DNA of 64,000 nucleotides from Anodontia alba (GCA_964016985.1 OZ024827.1:77578335-77642334); one strand, 5' to 3'; shown: positions 1 to 11,184, counted from the first letter of the stretch. The notes: generated by a model from the sequence alone, not told the origin. A program made the numbers and translations.

Positions 1-3000
1 AAGATGAAAGATTTTCTACACCAGTCTGAACTACGTAGAACCTGTGAATTGCCATTATTGTTTTGAGTAATATTTCTCCCCCCCCCCTCCCCCTCACGTC
101 CCTCCCCCTCACGCCCCCACCTTTTTTTAAAATGAAATGTACACTGTCGTTTAGACAAATGGTTCTGGAACAGATGATCTGCTTTACTGAAATTTATTGT
201 TAGAATTATGTGTCACCAATACTAATCCTTTCATTAGATCCTTATCCAGTGAAAACGTCCCTCTGAGCATAGGTGTTACTCGGATTAAAGTGAGTGGATC
301 AGTCTAGTGCATAATGGTGTCCACTCAGTTCACTGATCAGGTCATTAGTATAAAATACTGTAATACATGAATCGCTCAGTATCCATCTAATACACTGACT
401 GATCAGAATCGTAAAATATAAATAGGTCCATTTTTACTTGTTTGGGCCATTATTTTTCGAATACGTTGCACTGTGCACATCATGGCAATTATGTGGACAG
501 TCGGCAAATATCTTGCTGGAGGGCTTTCATGAAAGTATATTCTCACTATGAAAACATTTTTGGCATGTATATGCAAAGCTGTTAACCTTAAGAACGCTAT
601 ATTTTAATATTAGAAGACGATGTGCTGGATAAACAGATCAAAAGTATGGACGAGCAGCAATGACCCAGAGCAGAGTGCGCGGATGCACATTCTAATCTAG
701 TATTTTGCATATTGCAACCTATACTTAAATATTAGAAGACGATGCACTGGAGAAACAGCAGATCCTTTCGAATAATAATGATAATAAAAATGTACAGACG
801 AACTGCAACGAATCAGATCAAAATGCACGGATGAACATACAAATCAATGTTGCATTTATAGCACATTGTAGTCTGGATACTCCTAAAAGGGTAACTGGCA
901 AACAGTGGAGACCCAGATCAGATGCCGCAGAACGTGACGTCTGATCAGGGTATCCATTATTTGCAAATAGTTCAACCATTTGTTTCTCTACATAACATAG
1001 CCTGGCATACCTAAAATCGAAATTAGAATCTTCCAGTATATAGGGTGGGTGAGTTCATTCAGTAACAATAGGTTAAATATTAGAAGATAATGTGCAAGAC
1101 TATTGGCAAATCGTATCGAATAAGACAATGTACAGATGAGCAGCTACGAAGCAAATCAGAGTGCGCGGATGCCCTATATTTATCACATATTTTCATGTAT
1201 TCCTCTTTTTTAATATTGGTAAAATTACTTTGTATCTACATGTATTCGATAGTTTAAAATGAAAATGACTTTTTATCAAAGATGAATGGATGAAATTGAA
1301 ATGATTTTTTTTTATTTGTTCAAAACTGACTTAGCAGTTTTTAAGTAAGTCTTCTTCGATATATATTTTTTACATTACGTCTGGTGTTGTCTTTATTTCA
1401 AATATACGAGCATTATATCCTTTTAAGGCATTACCTGTTTATGCATGATGTTTCTTTTTTTTCTCATCCAAACAGATTTGGAAGTGCACCTGCATATCAT
1501 AAAACTTCCAATAAACAATACATGGAATGAGTATATCCTATACCTCACCCTCCTTAAGAAATACACAGGCTAATATTATGTAACATTTGAAAGATCAAAA
1601 AGGGGATAGTATAAATAAAAAAAAAAAATATGTAAATAAATAAAAATTGGAAAATATCATGATATTATACGCATTAATTGCACAGTACTCAAGATTCATG
1701 TAGCATAGAGTATTTGATAATAATTGATGTGTGTCTTCATTTTTCCACTTAAATAATTTTGTTGTGTATATTTATTAGAATCACCTCACAGAGGTAATTT
1801 TAATGAGTACTAACCATATATTTTCTGGAGGAGAAACATGAAAATACAAGATATGATCATAATCATAAATCGATCATAAAGTTTCTCAAATGAACCTCAT
1901 TTATTTATTTATTTATTTATTTACTTATTTTTAAAGTAAATAAGAACACTTCAAAAACTGGATCCTAATTCTACTGATGGAGAACTGTATAATAAGTCTG
2001 ATAGGAAATTTAAAAAAAAATAAAAAAATGATTGTATCCTAAAATGTGAATATTTACTTTCTGCAATTGCGCAAACTGAATTTTCTGAAACACAGTTATT
2101 TCTATAAACTCTGTATGTTTAGTGAATATTCAGATCAGCCTGTACGTCTGCACAGTCTGATCAGTCTTCACCACACGATCTAGAAGATCTACTGCTTCTT
2201 CGTCCAGAAAACACAGACTGATAAGATTGCGGGATGTGCAGACTGATCCACATATTCACTGAAAGTACATTCTTTTTTGCTGGAATTAAAGTGATTCTGC
2301 CAAAAACTGTTAAAATTCCTTTTCCGTTGTATATTGCATTTTAAGACACAACGTGTTTTCCAGTACTTTCAAAAGTCAATAATCAATCATTCTTAACTGG
2401 AAGTTGAAAGGCATTCCTATCATTATTCATTGCTGGGAATGAAAGAAAAATAAAGATTTTGTTCTAATATTTCCCGTAAAATGGCATTTAACATTTCAAA
2501 TCCTATTTTTCAGAAAAAATAAAAACAAACTCTTATTAATTTCTTGTCTGCTGAAACTGCCCCATAGCGTGGTAAATAATTCTTAAATGTCTTTGCTCAA
2601 AAAAGTGCTCCAAAATTATGCTTTTCCTGAACAATGGATTTATTTATTATACCCTTTTTAGTGATTATCTTTTAGTTTGACGAAGCTTTGAAATTGTGCT
2701 AATGGAAATTTATGCAGAAGAGGGAATTTGATGATAAACTAGCATATTAAGACATAAATGTTAATTTATCCATAATTTATCCATAAAATATGTTGTGGGT
2801 ATTCATTAGAACTGCCTTTGCGAGGCGATTTTATTAAAAAACAACCAGCTATATTTTAATGAGTAAAAAGAAAAAAAATGCAGACCAACCTTTCTCCAAA
2901 TTACCGACCTTATCTGTTTCTATGTTTTAATCATAAACTTTACTAATGTCAATAATTTCCCCTTATTAGGCCCCTACCTATAAGGTTGGCCAAAGTCACC

Positions 3001-3435
3001 AAGAACTGCTTATTTTTATCTGCTTATGGCCATTAGCGTGTTATGTAATCTAAATTGTGTCTTTAATAGCTAATTGCCACCATCTAATATCCTAAATCAT
3101 CGCGGAAGGAAAATATAACGAAATACATGTATTAACTCTAGATTTTTTCCTACCGCTACTTAGCCGCAATCTTGGACAGGGAACTCCCGTATACGCTGAT
3201 ACAGTGAAATGTTAATCTGCAAAACCGTGACATAAAAATACATGTTTAGTAATCGTTATTATTATTATTATTATTACTACAAATATTACATTCATTGATG
3301 TGAGTCTAATCATTGCATTCAATATAATCAAGTGGCTTTAATACCACTTGATGTAATTTATAATCGAAATATTTATGTACCCAGTGTTTGTCTCAGGTGA
3401 GAAAATAGTGTGCAACAAACAACTATTACCTGACT

Positions 3436-3510
3436 GCACCGGCAAGCATCGAACCCGCGACTCCTGATCACCAGTCAGAAGCGCATCCGACTGAGCTACA
3501 GAGTCCGGCC
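3436..3510 (-). repeat. tRNA-like sequence (SINE head or tRNA pseudogene) in copy A
   Basis: On the minus strand there is a good A box (TAGCTCAGTCGG) and a partial B box (GGTTCGATGCT). An anticodon-like stem-loop has loop CTGGTGA, giving a nominal GGT (Thr) anticodon. The T-arm pairs mainly through wobbles and the acceptor stem does not pair well, so a functional tRNA is unlikely. It may be the promoter head of a SINE absorbed into the transposon, or an old tRNA pseudogene. Confidence 0.55.
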
Positions 3511-3663
3511 ACTATCACTGTCCGTCAAAACACATTTCCTGTTTATTGCATCAGATACTCGTCTCCATAAAATTATTTAACTATTATTTTTATTAATTTT
3601 AGTACAATTATAATTAAGTGAAAGTGGAAAAAAAAAAAAAAAAAAAAAGATGTAAAATAAATT

Positions 3664-3919
3664 GAGTCCGCGGGATTTTGATTGGCTAACTCTGCAAACG
3701 CTAAAACGTTTGAAACCAGACATGGTTTCCATGACAGCGTTTTCCGAACGCTAATGTGATTGGTTAATATTTGAAACGCTTGAAACGTTTCAGAAACGAT
3801 GATCTGATTGGCTAAAACTGTAAACGATCGTTTAAGCGTGGTTGAAACGCTGCGTTTCCAAACCGTTAAAAAGCGTTTTGCATGCGTTTCCGTGGACATG
3901 AAAAACGCTGTCACCACTG
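3664..3919 (-). repeat. Right subterminal CGTTT/CCAAT repeat array, copy A
   Basis: Read on the minus strand, the motif AAACG/CGTTT recurs many times within 250 bp, often next to a CCAAT pentamer (ATTGG on the plus strand). The terminal bases CAGTGGTGACAGCGTTTTTC resemble the left end of copy B (CAGTAGCGATTACGTTTTTC). Dense subterminal motifs of this kind usually act as transposase binding sites in DNA transposons; that role is inferred. Confidence 0.7.
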
Positions 3920-3921
3920 TA

Positions 3922-4215
3922 TACTTAACAATGCCCGAGTCATGATCATCACGTTTGTCTTAAAGTTTTGAAGAAATTATACCATTTGATATCGATAAAT
4001 TCAAATAAAAAAGGACATTCAACATCTGAAGAATGAGTTTAATTTAGGAACAATTTGTTAAAAATAATATAAGCAACATTAAGCAGGTCATCTACTAGGT
4101 ATCTAGAAGTAGAATTGAAAGTTTTAATGATATCAGCTTGATTTTCGTCAGAGAGAGATAATATGAAATCTCTTTCAAAACAAAATAAAAACAAAACTAA
4201 ATTTGATGGTCTAGG
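3922..4215 (-). pseudogene. Reverse-transcriptase relic, cut by copy A
   Basis: Conceptual minus-strand translation with frame slips reads ERDFILSLSDENQADII, then STSRYLVDDLLNV (a disrupted YLDDLL catalytic box), then LNLSISNGIISSKL and DKRDDHD. This matches a reverse transcriptase family common in cnidarian and molluscan genomes, possibly Penelope-like; the exact clade is uncertain. Similarity stops at the right end of copy A, suggesting A inserted into it and that the remainder lies left of the window. Stops and frameshifts show it is dead. The same family is seen at 8880-9462 and 13690-13930. Confidence 0.6.
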
Positions 4216-4430
4216 AACAGAAAACTATATTTCTTCGAAATATTGAGACATCTTAATTACTGAAATACTTATCATAATATAGCAACAATCCCATTTGACT
4301 ACATATTTATTTGTTAAAACGCTGCTGGATTAGTGGCGAACAGTGTAGATTACAGAAGGGCAGCGAAAACCAATTGTGTTGGGATTGTTGAATAGTGCAA
4401 GAAAGGAAAGGGAAGCTCGAGATAGTTATA

Positions 4431-4761
4431 CAGTTGACTCTCGTTATCTCGACCTCGCTTATCTCGAATAACCGCTTATCTCGAAGCGAAAATCTGGTCC
4501 CTGTCTATACATGAAAACCTAACAACAGATGGAAAATATTGTAGAAAAGAGGAGAAATTGCTCCTAAGGAGCAATTTCTCCTCTTTTCCACAATATTTTC
4601 AATATATCTCTAACTTCAAAAGTCCAATTACCTATCAGTTTGTTAAATGTGGTTAATCAAATTATTTTTTCCTCAATTCTGCAAACCTGATATGTCGAAC
4701 TACGGATATCTCGAAGTAGTTCAGAGAGTCCCTTGGAGTTCGAGATAACGAGAGTCGACTG
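4431..4761. mobile_element. pogo-like MITE (TACAGT...CTCGTTATCTCGA ends)
   Basis: The left end reads TACAGTTGACTCTCGTTATC and the right end is its near-perfect inverse (GAGATAACGAGAGTCGACTG, then TA). A central hairpin is made of GAAAAGAGGAGAAATTGCTC and its complement. TA at both flanks and CAGT termini are typical of pogo/Tigger-derived MITEs. Close relatives lie at 25260-25560 and 26851-27188. Confidence 0.85.
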
Positions 4762-4763
4762 TA

Positions 4764-5780
4764 TTTGTAAAGTAGCCTATGATTAGTTAATAATAAAGAC
4801 GAAAGAAGACATTATTCTTTTGAAGTAAGAAATTATGTGCATGTCTAATGTCATAAGTGATTCTATTTATCTTTGATGGAACTAAAAGCAGAAGTGGTCA
4901 AACGTTTAGTTTTTGATATCTGCTGAATTATGAGTTTCTACATTCAACCTCCAAAAAGTCAAAGACAGTGCTGGTGTCAGTGGTGCTGGTGTCACTGGTG
5001 TTTTATGCCCCCGCCTGCTGAAGGCAGCATTGAGGCATACAGCCTTTACAGTAATGTTCATGCGTACGTGCGTATGTCACGTTCGTAATCAGTCTAACAA
5101 ACGTTAAAGTTTTCATTTAAAATTTAGATTGACATTTATTCGAGTTTCTCTTGGAGGTCATTACTTGGTTACCTTTTATGCTAAGAACTTGAGATTTGGT
5201 ATGCTACTTACCCAGACCTAAACTTTTAACTAGAGGTGCCCCTTGGACCTGCCCTGGTGGGGGTCGGGGGGGGGGGGGCGGGGGTGTGGTGGGCTAGCGA
5301 ACAAAATGTATAACAAATGAGATTGAGCATTTGGAATAAATGAATTTCTGCATCCAGATGTTGCCATATGGGCAAAGACCAATGGGCGGAGGCATTTGTA
5401 TACTTTAGACACATGTCTAGACTTATTTATATTACGGTGCTAAGCATGACTTTAAATTATGGAAACCCAACCTTACTCTGAAAAGATTTCGTAACCCCAC
5501 AAAAGAGTTGAATTATTATGGAGCTCTGTCGCAAAATATTTTTTTCCTGTACCCAGAAGTTGAATCGGAACATAAAATGCCTGTTGTTAATTGAATTTTA
5601 GAATGTTGAATACGACATGTTAACTTAAAACAATAAAACCTGCTATTGACACATTTTAATTGCAGTTTAAATACACTTTTCAATGAAATTTCATTACGCT
5701 GTATTTTATTGAAGTTCTTAATTGGCCTCGATAGAATATTTTTCTCCGATGTTGTCTGAGTATCTCGTTCAACACGAACT
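4764..5780. other. No gene seen; AT-rich, poly-G tract
   Basis: I see no recognisable coding sequence. Small features are a GTGCTGGTGTCAGTG tandem near 4970-5000 and a G-rich tract at about 5250-5290. Overlapping short reading frames at 5226-5414 and 5516-5902 have no family resemblance; the latter overlaps a palindrome. Confidence 0.5.
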
Positions 5781-5889
5781 ACCCGGCAAGCATTCTTTAT
5801 AAATCTATAGCGGGCCGTTATCGGCCCGTCAGCTCCTCTGACGGGCCGATAACGGTCCGCTATAGATTTATGTAGAATGCTTACTGGGT
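5781..5889. mobile_element. Near-perfect hairpin element
   Basis: Two arms of about 52 bases (starting ACCCGGCAAGCATTCT and ending AGAATGCTTACTGGGT) flank a 4-5 base loop around GCTCCT, with few mismatches. A diverged single arm is present near 61695-61760 (CCGATAACGCTCCGATATAG). It is a small foldback MITE; no longer parent is visible. Confidence 0.75.
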
Positions 5890-5993
5890 ATACGTCGTTC
5901 ATAAATTAAACCTCAACGTGAGACAAACGTCGTTCATAAATTCAGCCTCAACCTTCTGACATTTGCGTCCATCGAAGACTCAAATCAGCCTGC

Positions 5994-6272
5994 CATCACG
6001 AAAACATGCCTATATAATTTTGACCCCCTTAAACCCCACTTTTATATAGTAAAACTGGGGTTTACAGGGGTATACACTATTTTTCTTATTTCTGCTCAAA
6101 AACATAGATTGTGGGTACTCGTTAGAACTGCCTCGCCGAGGCGGTTCTAACGAGTACCCACAATCTATGTTTTGAGCAGAAATATTAAAATATCAGAGTG
6201 TTTTTACCTGAAACATTCCGGTTTTTGGAGGGTAAATTTTCAATATATTTGAATAGCCGTGTTTTGGTAATG
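5994..6272 (-). mobile_element. Hairpin MITE family 1, copy at 6.0 kb
   Basis: Family 1 consensus: ends CATYACGAAAACAYGCCTAT, a block encoding CCCCACTTTTATATAGTAAAACTGGGG on one side, and a central hairpin of about 40-55 bp arms (GTACTCGTTAGAACCGCCTC and its complement). This copy is in the orientation where the TATATAATTTTGACCCC end comes first. It has no coding capacity. Confidence 0.95.
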
Positions 6273-6294
6273 GCGTCTTTATTGTCCACATAAA

Positions 6295-6425
6295 GACATT
6301 TTTCATCTTTGGCTTTCCAAGATGCGCACAGGGAAGATATTGATCAGACTGTGCGAAAGCGCAGGCTGATCTAAATCTTTGCCGGGCGCATATATCAGAA
6401 GTTACGTTCTCTGATGTTGCGGTTC
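6295..6425. repeat. Fragment of GATCAG hairpin repeat
   Basis: This is half of the repeat family described at 10533-10732: GATCAGACTGTGCG, then GCGCAGGCTGATCT, then GGGCGCATATATC and a degenerate GTTACGTTCTCTGA end. It is palindromic and non-coding. Confidence 0.6.
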
Positions 6426-6499
6426 AGTTTATATTAACAACTTGCCGTTATTAGGCAAACTACGTGTAGTTTTCTAGGCTACTTAGCAAGTGCGCGCAT

Positions 6500-6650
6500 G
6501 CAGCAGCGTGAGTGAGTGCGTGCGTGCGTGCGTGTGTGTGTGCAAAAGAGATAGCGGGAAAGAACAGATCAATATGAAGTTTAGATGGGAAGGGGCTGTA
6601 AGCTCGAACAATAGTTTCAAAAAAAAAAAAAAAAAAAAAAAAAAAATAGA
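6500..6650. repeat. GTGC/GT microsatellite and poly-A tract
   Basis: A GCGTGAGTGAGTGCGTGCGTGC-type run grades into GT repeats (about 6505-6542), followed by an A tract of nearly 30 bases (about 6619-6646). The short reading frames on both strands here are products of these runs. Confidence 0.9.
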
Positions 6651-6959
6651 AGCCTATAACAATGTGATTGTGCATAAGGAGTTTTGTGCGGCTGTACAAT
6701 CTAGTAGTTTGAGAAAATGGATGCTACACGCTACTTTCCCTTTGACTACGGTATATTGGTAATAAGTGGAAACGCAGTATAATTATCCCGTTATTTGAAA
6801 ACAAATGGTAAAACTATTCTTCGCACACCGTTAAAATTCTTTAAGTCTTTTTTTTTATCAGTAAGTAAGGCTATTAAGTTAGGGTGTTTTTCTTTTTCTT
6901 TTTATGAAATGGTCTGATTCAATTACAGTACGAATTTTCTCGGAAATGATTATCTCACA

Positions 6960-7196
6960 AATTTCAAAGTCACCTTTACCGCTCTCTGGGCCAATTCAGC
7001 AGACGACAAACTGATAATATTTTCTTATTATTCCCAGAAAACATGTTTTGACATTTCATGCAAATTGACTCCAATGCAAATTGGCTCCATTGGAGTCAAT
7101 TTGCATGAAATGTCAAAACATGTTTTCTGGGAAAAATGAGAAAATATTCCAATAAGTCGTCTGCTGAATTTTTACCCAGAGTGCTAAGTGTTAAAG
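6960..7196. mobile_element. Hairpin MITE family G (CATTTCATGCAAATTG)
   Basis: An inverted repeat: the left arm runs from CTCTGGGCCAATTCAGCAGACGAC to TTTTGACATTTCATGCAAATT, and the right arm is its complement ending at GTCGTCTGCTGAATTTTTACCCAGAG. Related copies are at 17955-18290, 58330-58745 and 58975-59345. Non-coding. Confidence 0.8.
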
Positions 7197-7469
7197 CACC
7201 TGTTGATAGTAAACATTATAATAAGATTCTCGTTATAAGATTTTCTGACAGCATTATTAGTTTTGGACCGAGTTAAGCAGATGTTGGGAATGAAAAGTAC
7301 ATACGCAGAGTGAAAGACTCACATGTATCACCTTTTGCATAAAGCCCTTCTAGTCAGCTTGCTCACTGCTCTGGCACAAATATGCGAAATATATACCGCT
7401 AAGCCAAGGCGCTAGATTAGGCTTTTCACTAAAAAAATTGATAATTTTGTTTATATCTTCACACATACT

Positions 7470-7553
7470 AAAAATTAAAAAAAAACAAACAACAAAAAAC
7501 AAAAAAACAAAACACACAGACACGTGCACATACGCGCGCGCGCGCATACACAC

Positions 7554-7610
<57 letters not shown>
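7470..7610. repeat. AAAC-rich, CGCG and long GA microsatellite
   Basis: An A/AAAC-rich stretch, a GCGCGCGCGC run near 7535 and about 24 GA dinucleotides (7558-7605) are adjacent. The overlapping reading frames (leucine/serine runs, arginine/glutamate runs) come from the GA repeat and are not genes. Confidence 0.95.
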
Positions 7611-7775
7611 CACCAATCAAACCAAAAATGTAAATTAAATAAGTAAACAAAATAATAAAAAATGATAATAATAAAAGATAAAAATAATGATTATAATAAA
7701 ACACATTATAAGTCTCATTAGAAGCGCCGCTTCTAATAAGTACCCATAACACCATACTTTCTTTTTCAGAGGGTC

Positions 7776-8006
7776 AAAGCGTCGTTAGCTTAACGAGCTC
7801 GTTAAGGGTCATTTCATTAACTGTTTTAGCGGATTCAATACACAATATTCTGATATTTTTTGCTTAAAAAATGTGAGTAGCTTTTGCACTGCAAAAGCTA
7901 CTCACATTTTTTCAGCAAAAAATTTCAGCATATTTGCGTATCACTCGATGTAAATTTTAACGAATCGTTAACTAACGACGTCGTTAGCTTTGAACAACTG
8001 GGCCCA
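7776..8006. mobile_element. Hairpin MITE family C (CCCAGTTGTTCAAAGCTAACG)
   Basis: The right end reads CGTTAGCTTTGAACAACTGG; the left end has the inverse core (AAAGCGTCGTTAGCTTAACG). A perfect central hairpin is built on AATGTGAGTAGCTTTTGCA. Other copies are at 30058-30256, where it interrupts the LINE, and 38604-38847. Confidence 0.8.
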
Positions 8007-8059
8007 GATGTTTAATGACTGGAAAAGTACTAACGAAAGGCAAATGCTCTGGTGTGAAT

Positions 8060-8740
8060 GTATGCATTCGAATAGAAAGGAAGGCAATGATCAGGAATCG
8101 ATACAATCACCTAACACATTCCGTTCAAGACCCCAAAGCGAAAGAAGGACGCACTTAACGCAACGGTACCACACTCGAAACACTACAAGCAGAAAGCTAA
8201 AAGGACAGTTTTTCTCCCCAAAATTGGCCAAACGGCTATCCAAAATAAAACTTGCACCAGGACATACATGCAAAGACATACAATGACAGAAATAGTAAGC
8301 CACAACAGAAGCACCGCCTGGGAAAGGTCAGTACGTAAATATTACTTTTGGGCGGAGTGGGGGGGTGGGAGGAGGGGGCTTAAATCGATTTTACATGGCC
8401 GTCGCCCTTAGTTCTGCCGTGGTATACAAAAAAGATTTGGTCAGTCCGCGTGAATTGTTCCTAACTCATCAGTGCAACATCTCCGAGAACATAAAAAGCA
8501 AAGGAATACAGAGATGAAACAACGATGAAGACTCAACAGTAAAACATAACTGAAATGTTGAAGCAAACCAACAGTTGGACTCCGGTGGGCCCGACCAGAG
8601 CCAGAGCATCAGGCACCAACCGACTTACTTAAATGTCTTTAAGCCGGAGCCGTCATAGAGTCTGAGACCCGACCCGCCGGCGTGCAACCAAAGAGGGAAG
8701 CAAAGTTATTAACCTTGATTGGGTTGACTACCATGCATAT
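8060..8740 (+). repeat. Dispersed repeat D, copy 1
   Basis: This matches 14466-15058 over two blocks: one starting AATAGAAAGGAAGGCAATGA, the other starting GTTCCTAACTCATCAGTGCA and running to AACTACCATG. The spacers differ, with 8310-8455 unique to this copy. Part of the first block recurs reversed at 33790-34070. The frame at 7990-8286 has no recognisable family and is broken in the other copies, so I treat it as repeat sequence. Confidence 0.75.
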
Positions 8741-8879
8741 GAAGTCTGTCGTATTACATTTATGTTGTACCCGATCTTTACATTTCGAAGAATGATTTTA
8801 TGAAATTAAGTGCTAAAATCATTGCAAGCATACGTTTTTTTCGGAATTTATATACTAAATCACCATTACATACAGGTTC

Positions 8880-9462
8880 CGACAGGCTTTGTGCAGAAGA
8901 GATTTAAGTCCAACATTGAATTTTGAAGCTGAATCGAAATGACGTCTATAAAATTTAGAAAAGGCTTTGCGGAGTTTATGCTACCGATAACCCTGATCTA
9001 GAAGCTTAACAATTTTTTCGAGTGTTGAAGTCAGTAACATGACTAGACACCCTGGCGAACCGAATTATTTGCGAGATATAAACACCGTAGGAAGATATCG
9101 ACGAGGAACATCCCCATTCAAGTAACGAACAGTTACAATCTCAATATCAAATTCATCGCGTTTATCATAAATTCTGCATGAAATAAACACATCTAAAATA
9201 GTCTAATTCAAATCCAAAAAACGGGGCTTTAGTTTCAGCTTTATTTAATTGAAGCTCTGAAGGATAAATTTGACTAATCAAACCATCGAAGTACTTATTA
9301 TTAATATTTAATAAATTGTCTAAATATGTAGACGTCGAGCTGAGAGTTTCAATAACCTCAGAATGCTTTTCTTCAGAAAGAGACATCCTGAAGTCTCTTT
9401 CATAACAGAACTAGAACAATTCAGCCATAAACGGCGCGATATTCGTACCTATCATGTTAGGA
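8880..9462 (-). pseudogene. Reverse-transcriptase relic
   Basis: Minus-strand translation gives MIGTNIAPFMAEL, then CYERDF, MSLSEEKHSEVIETLSSTST, YLDNLLNI (YLDD box with D to N), ISQIYPSELQLNKA and KRDEFDIEIV. After a frame slip it continues LDQGYR-HKLRKAFSKFYRRHF. This is the same reverse transcriptase family as 3922-4215, covering the catalytic palm and the region downstream. The longest uninterrupted piece is 73 codons; internal stops and the altered YLDD motif indicate a dead copy. Clade assignment (Penelope-like versus other) needs a profile search. Confidence 0.7.
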
Positions 9463-10532
9463 ACCTTGCGTAACCAGAAAAAAATGAGTGAAACCAGCAA
9501 CAAGCTTTAAATTATTAACAATATTTATTCACAAAAAAGACAAGATTCAAAACAAAGAATGTAAGTAAACAGTAAATTTCAAGTTTATGTCACAAAGTCA
9601 CCCAGAAATAATCCACAAGAATTTATTAAACAAATCCTTTAAATAACAGTTTCTGATCCCACAATTTAAAGCTCCTGAATTCAGAATTTAAGTCCAAAAT
9701 GATCCAGTATAGATTAATTTCCAGTGAAAGTATACAAAGATTCCCATATGAAAATCTTTCTCCTTATATAATATCAAAGAATATTCTAGATAAAGAATTA
9801 ACTAGAGGCATCACACATTTTCCAGATTTAGTCAAGAACATTTCTAAATTTTCTATGAAATGCCAAAAAATTACTTAATCTAGAAACAAGGATATGTTGT
9901 AAACATGTTGTTCCAGACAGTTATTTATGGAAACATAGTAAATCAAGATATTTATGGAAACAAAGTAAACTTGATGCTTAAAATAATTGTATATCCTATA
10001 TATAACAATCGGAATACCCATAATTAGTTTGATCTGACTGTGCACTTCGCATCTGCACTGACACATTTTCGCTTGGCACAACCCAGTACATGTACATCTT
10101 AACTTAGAAACAGTTCAAATCGCTAAATGTAATGAGAGAAAGTTCAGAAAGGTCTTTGAGCCCAGCACTCGCGAATGCACTGCCATGCCAGGTGACATGC
10201 ACACACATTAGTAACGGTTGGTTGGGACAATCTTTTTTTTTTTCTCTTGTTTACTCGATTAAATAATATTTATGAACCATTGTGTGTACTTTAAACATAT
10301 ATGTGGACACCTGAATGGTAAGTGAATGAGAGCGAGAGAAGTGGTGGTCAGGAAGTGAGGCAGTGCAAACAGAGTTGCTAGGTGACAACCAGTTCAGACC
10401 TTAAACAGATGCGGCAGTGTAATTTGTGTTTTCGCTGTTTGTTTGCTCAGGACTGTCTGTCCGAATTCTTACGGTAAATACGGTAGACTTCCTTGTGAGC
10501 CGGCTTGTTTAACTTGAGCCGCGATGTGAAGG
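9463..10532. other. No gene or clear repeat seen
   Basis: AT-rich sequence with no recognisable protein similarity. A short minus frame at 9875-10081 resembles nothing. A run of T near 10231 and GAGAG near 10330 are the only low-complexity features. Confidence 0.5.
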
Positions 10533-10732
10533 AACGTACCTTCTGACTAATGCGCCCAACAAAGACTCAAATCAGCCTGCGCATCCACACAGTCTGAACA
10601 GTCTGTTATCCGCGTGAAGAACTTTGCATTCTAGTATATCGAAACTGCGTCCAGTGAAGATTCTGATCAGACTGCGCGAATGTGCAGACTGATCTTAATC
10701 TTCGCTGAGCGCACATGTCCGAAGGTACGTTT
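10533..10732. mobile_element. GATCAG hairpin element (family H)
   Basis: The ends are AACGTACCTTCTGAC and its inverse GTCCGAAGGTACGTT. Internally ATGCGCCCAACRAAGA, a GATCAGACTGCGC/GCGCAGGCTGATC palindrome, and GCGCACATGTCC are arranged symmetrically. Copies or parts occur at 10984-11166, 35667-35875, 36037-36228, 43861-44320 and 48574-48930. They also occur as fragments near 23420, 27480, 27880, 34860, 38430, 45840 and 60880. Probably a MITE; no coding capacity. Confidence 0.75.
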
Positions 10733-10983
10733 ACTGAAAATGTTTTCGCTTTCAGATTTTGGGAGTGGTGGTTAATACTCAGCAGCATAATATTTTCATA
10801 TCTTTAATTGGAATAAGTAGCACTACCAAGTTGGTTGACACTGTGGCGTGAACCAGTGCTATTAATATTCTTCCATGTTGATGTTTGATAGGACATCAAC
10901 TGTATCTCTGTCTTTAGCAAACCAGAAGAAAAGTATCCCTATCTCACGAAAGAGCTTCTGATTAAGAACACAATATAGTCGTA

Positions 10984-11166
10984 TATGTGCGCCCAACGAA
11001 GAATTAAATTAATCGGCGCATCTGCACAGTCCGATCAGAATCTTCGTTGTCCGCTTTGCTTCCTTGGGTACAAACAATGCACTCAGTGAAGATTTTGATA
11101 AGTCTTCGCGAATGCACATGTGGAACCTAAATCATCGCTTGGTGCACATGTTCAAAGGTACGTTTT
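10984..11166. mobile_element. Family H element, partial
   Basis: Starts at TATGTGCGCCCAACGAAGA and ends GCACATGTTCAAAGGTACGT. It lacks the outermost left bases. A family 1 MITE sits immediately downstream. Confidence 0.6.
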
Positions 11167-11184
11167 TCTTACCTTGTGGCTCAT

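Larger units (their letters stand above)
1..3919 (+). mobile_element. Long TIR transposon, copy A (left part outside window)
   Basis: This stretch matches 18487-22406 along its whole length, with only scattered substitutions and homopolymer or ATTT-repeat length changes. The similarity starts at base 1 only because the window starts there: copy B continues about 1.93 kb further left. The right end is fixed where A and B diverge, just after CACCACTG, and both are followed by TA. Inside are three loose repeats of a motif beginning ATATTAGAAGAYGATG (about 609, 729, 1077), a tRNA-like block (3436-3510) and a terminal CGTTT-rich array. No open reading frame resembling a transposase was found, so it is probably non-autonomous or decayed. 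Superfamily is unassigned; CAGT ends beside TA would fit Tc1/mariner/pogo. Confidence 0.85.

Noticed and set aside
3573..3917. 114-codon minus frame conserved in both long-transposon copies (also 22102-22404)
   Set aside because: It covers the poly-A tract and the CGTTT/CCAAT terminal array. Conservation is explained by the copies being nearly identical DNA, and the composition is that of a repeated motif.
7350..7755. Overlapping frames with serine/leucine and arginine/glutamate runs
   Set aside because: They are translations of the GA and GCGC microsatellites; both strands are equally open.
7990..8286. 98-codon frame in dispersed repeat D, with a related 82-codon frame at 14435
   Set aside because: The two copies keep partial similarity because they are the same repeat, but the frames start and stop differently and show no domain.
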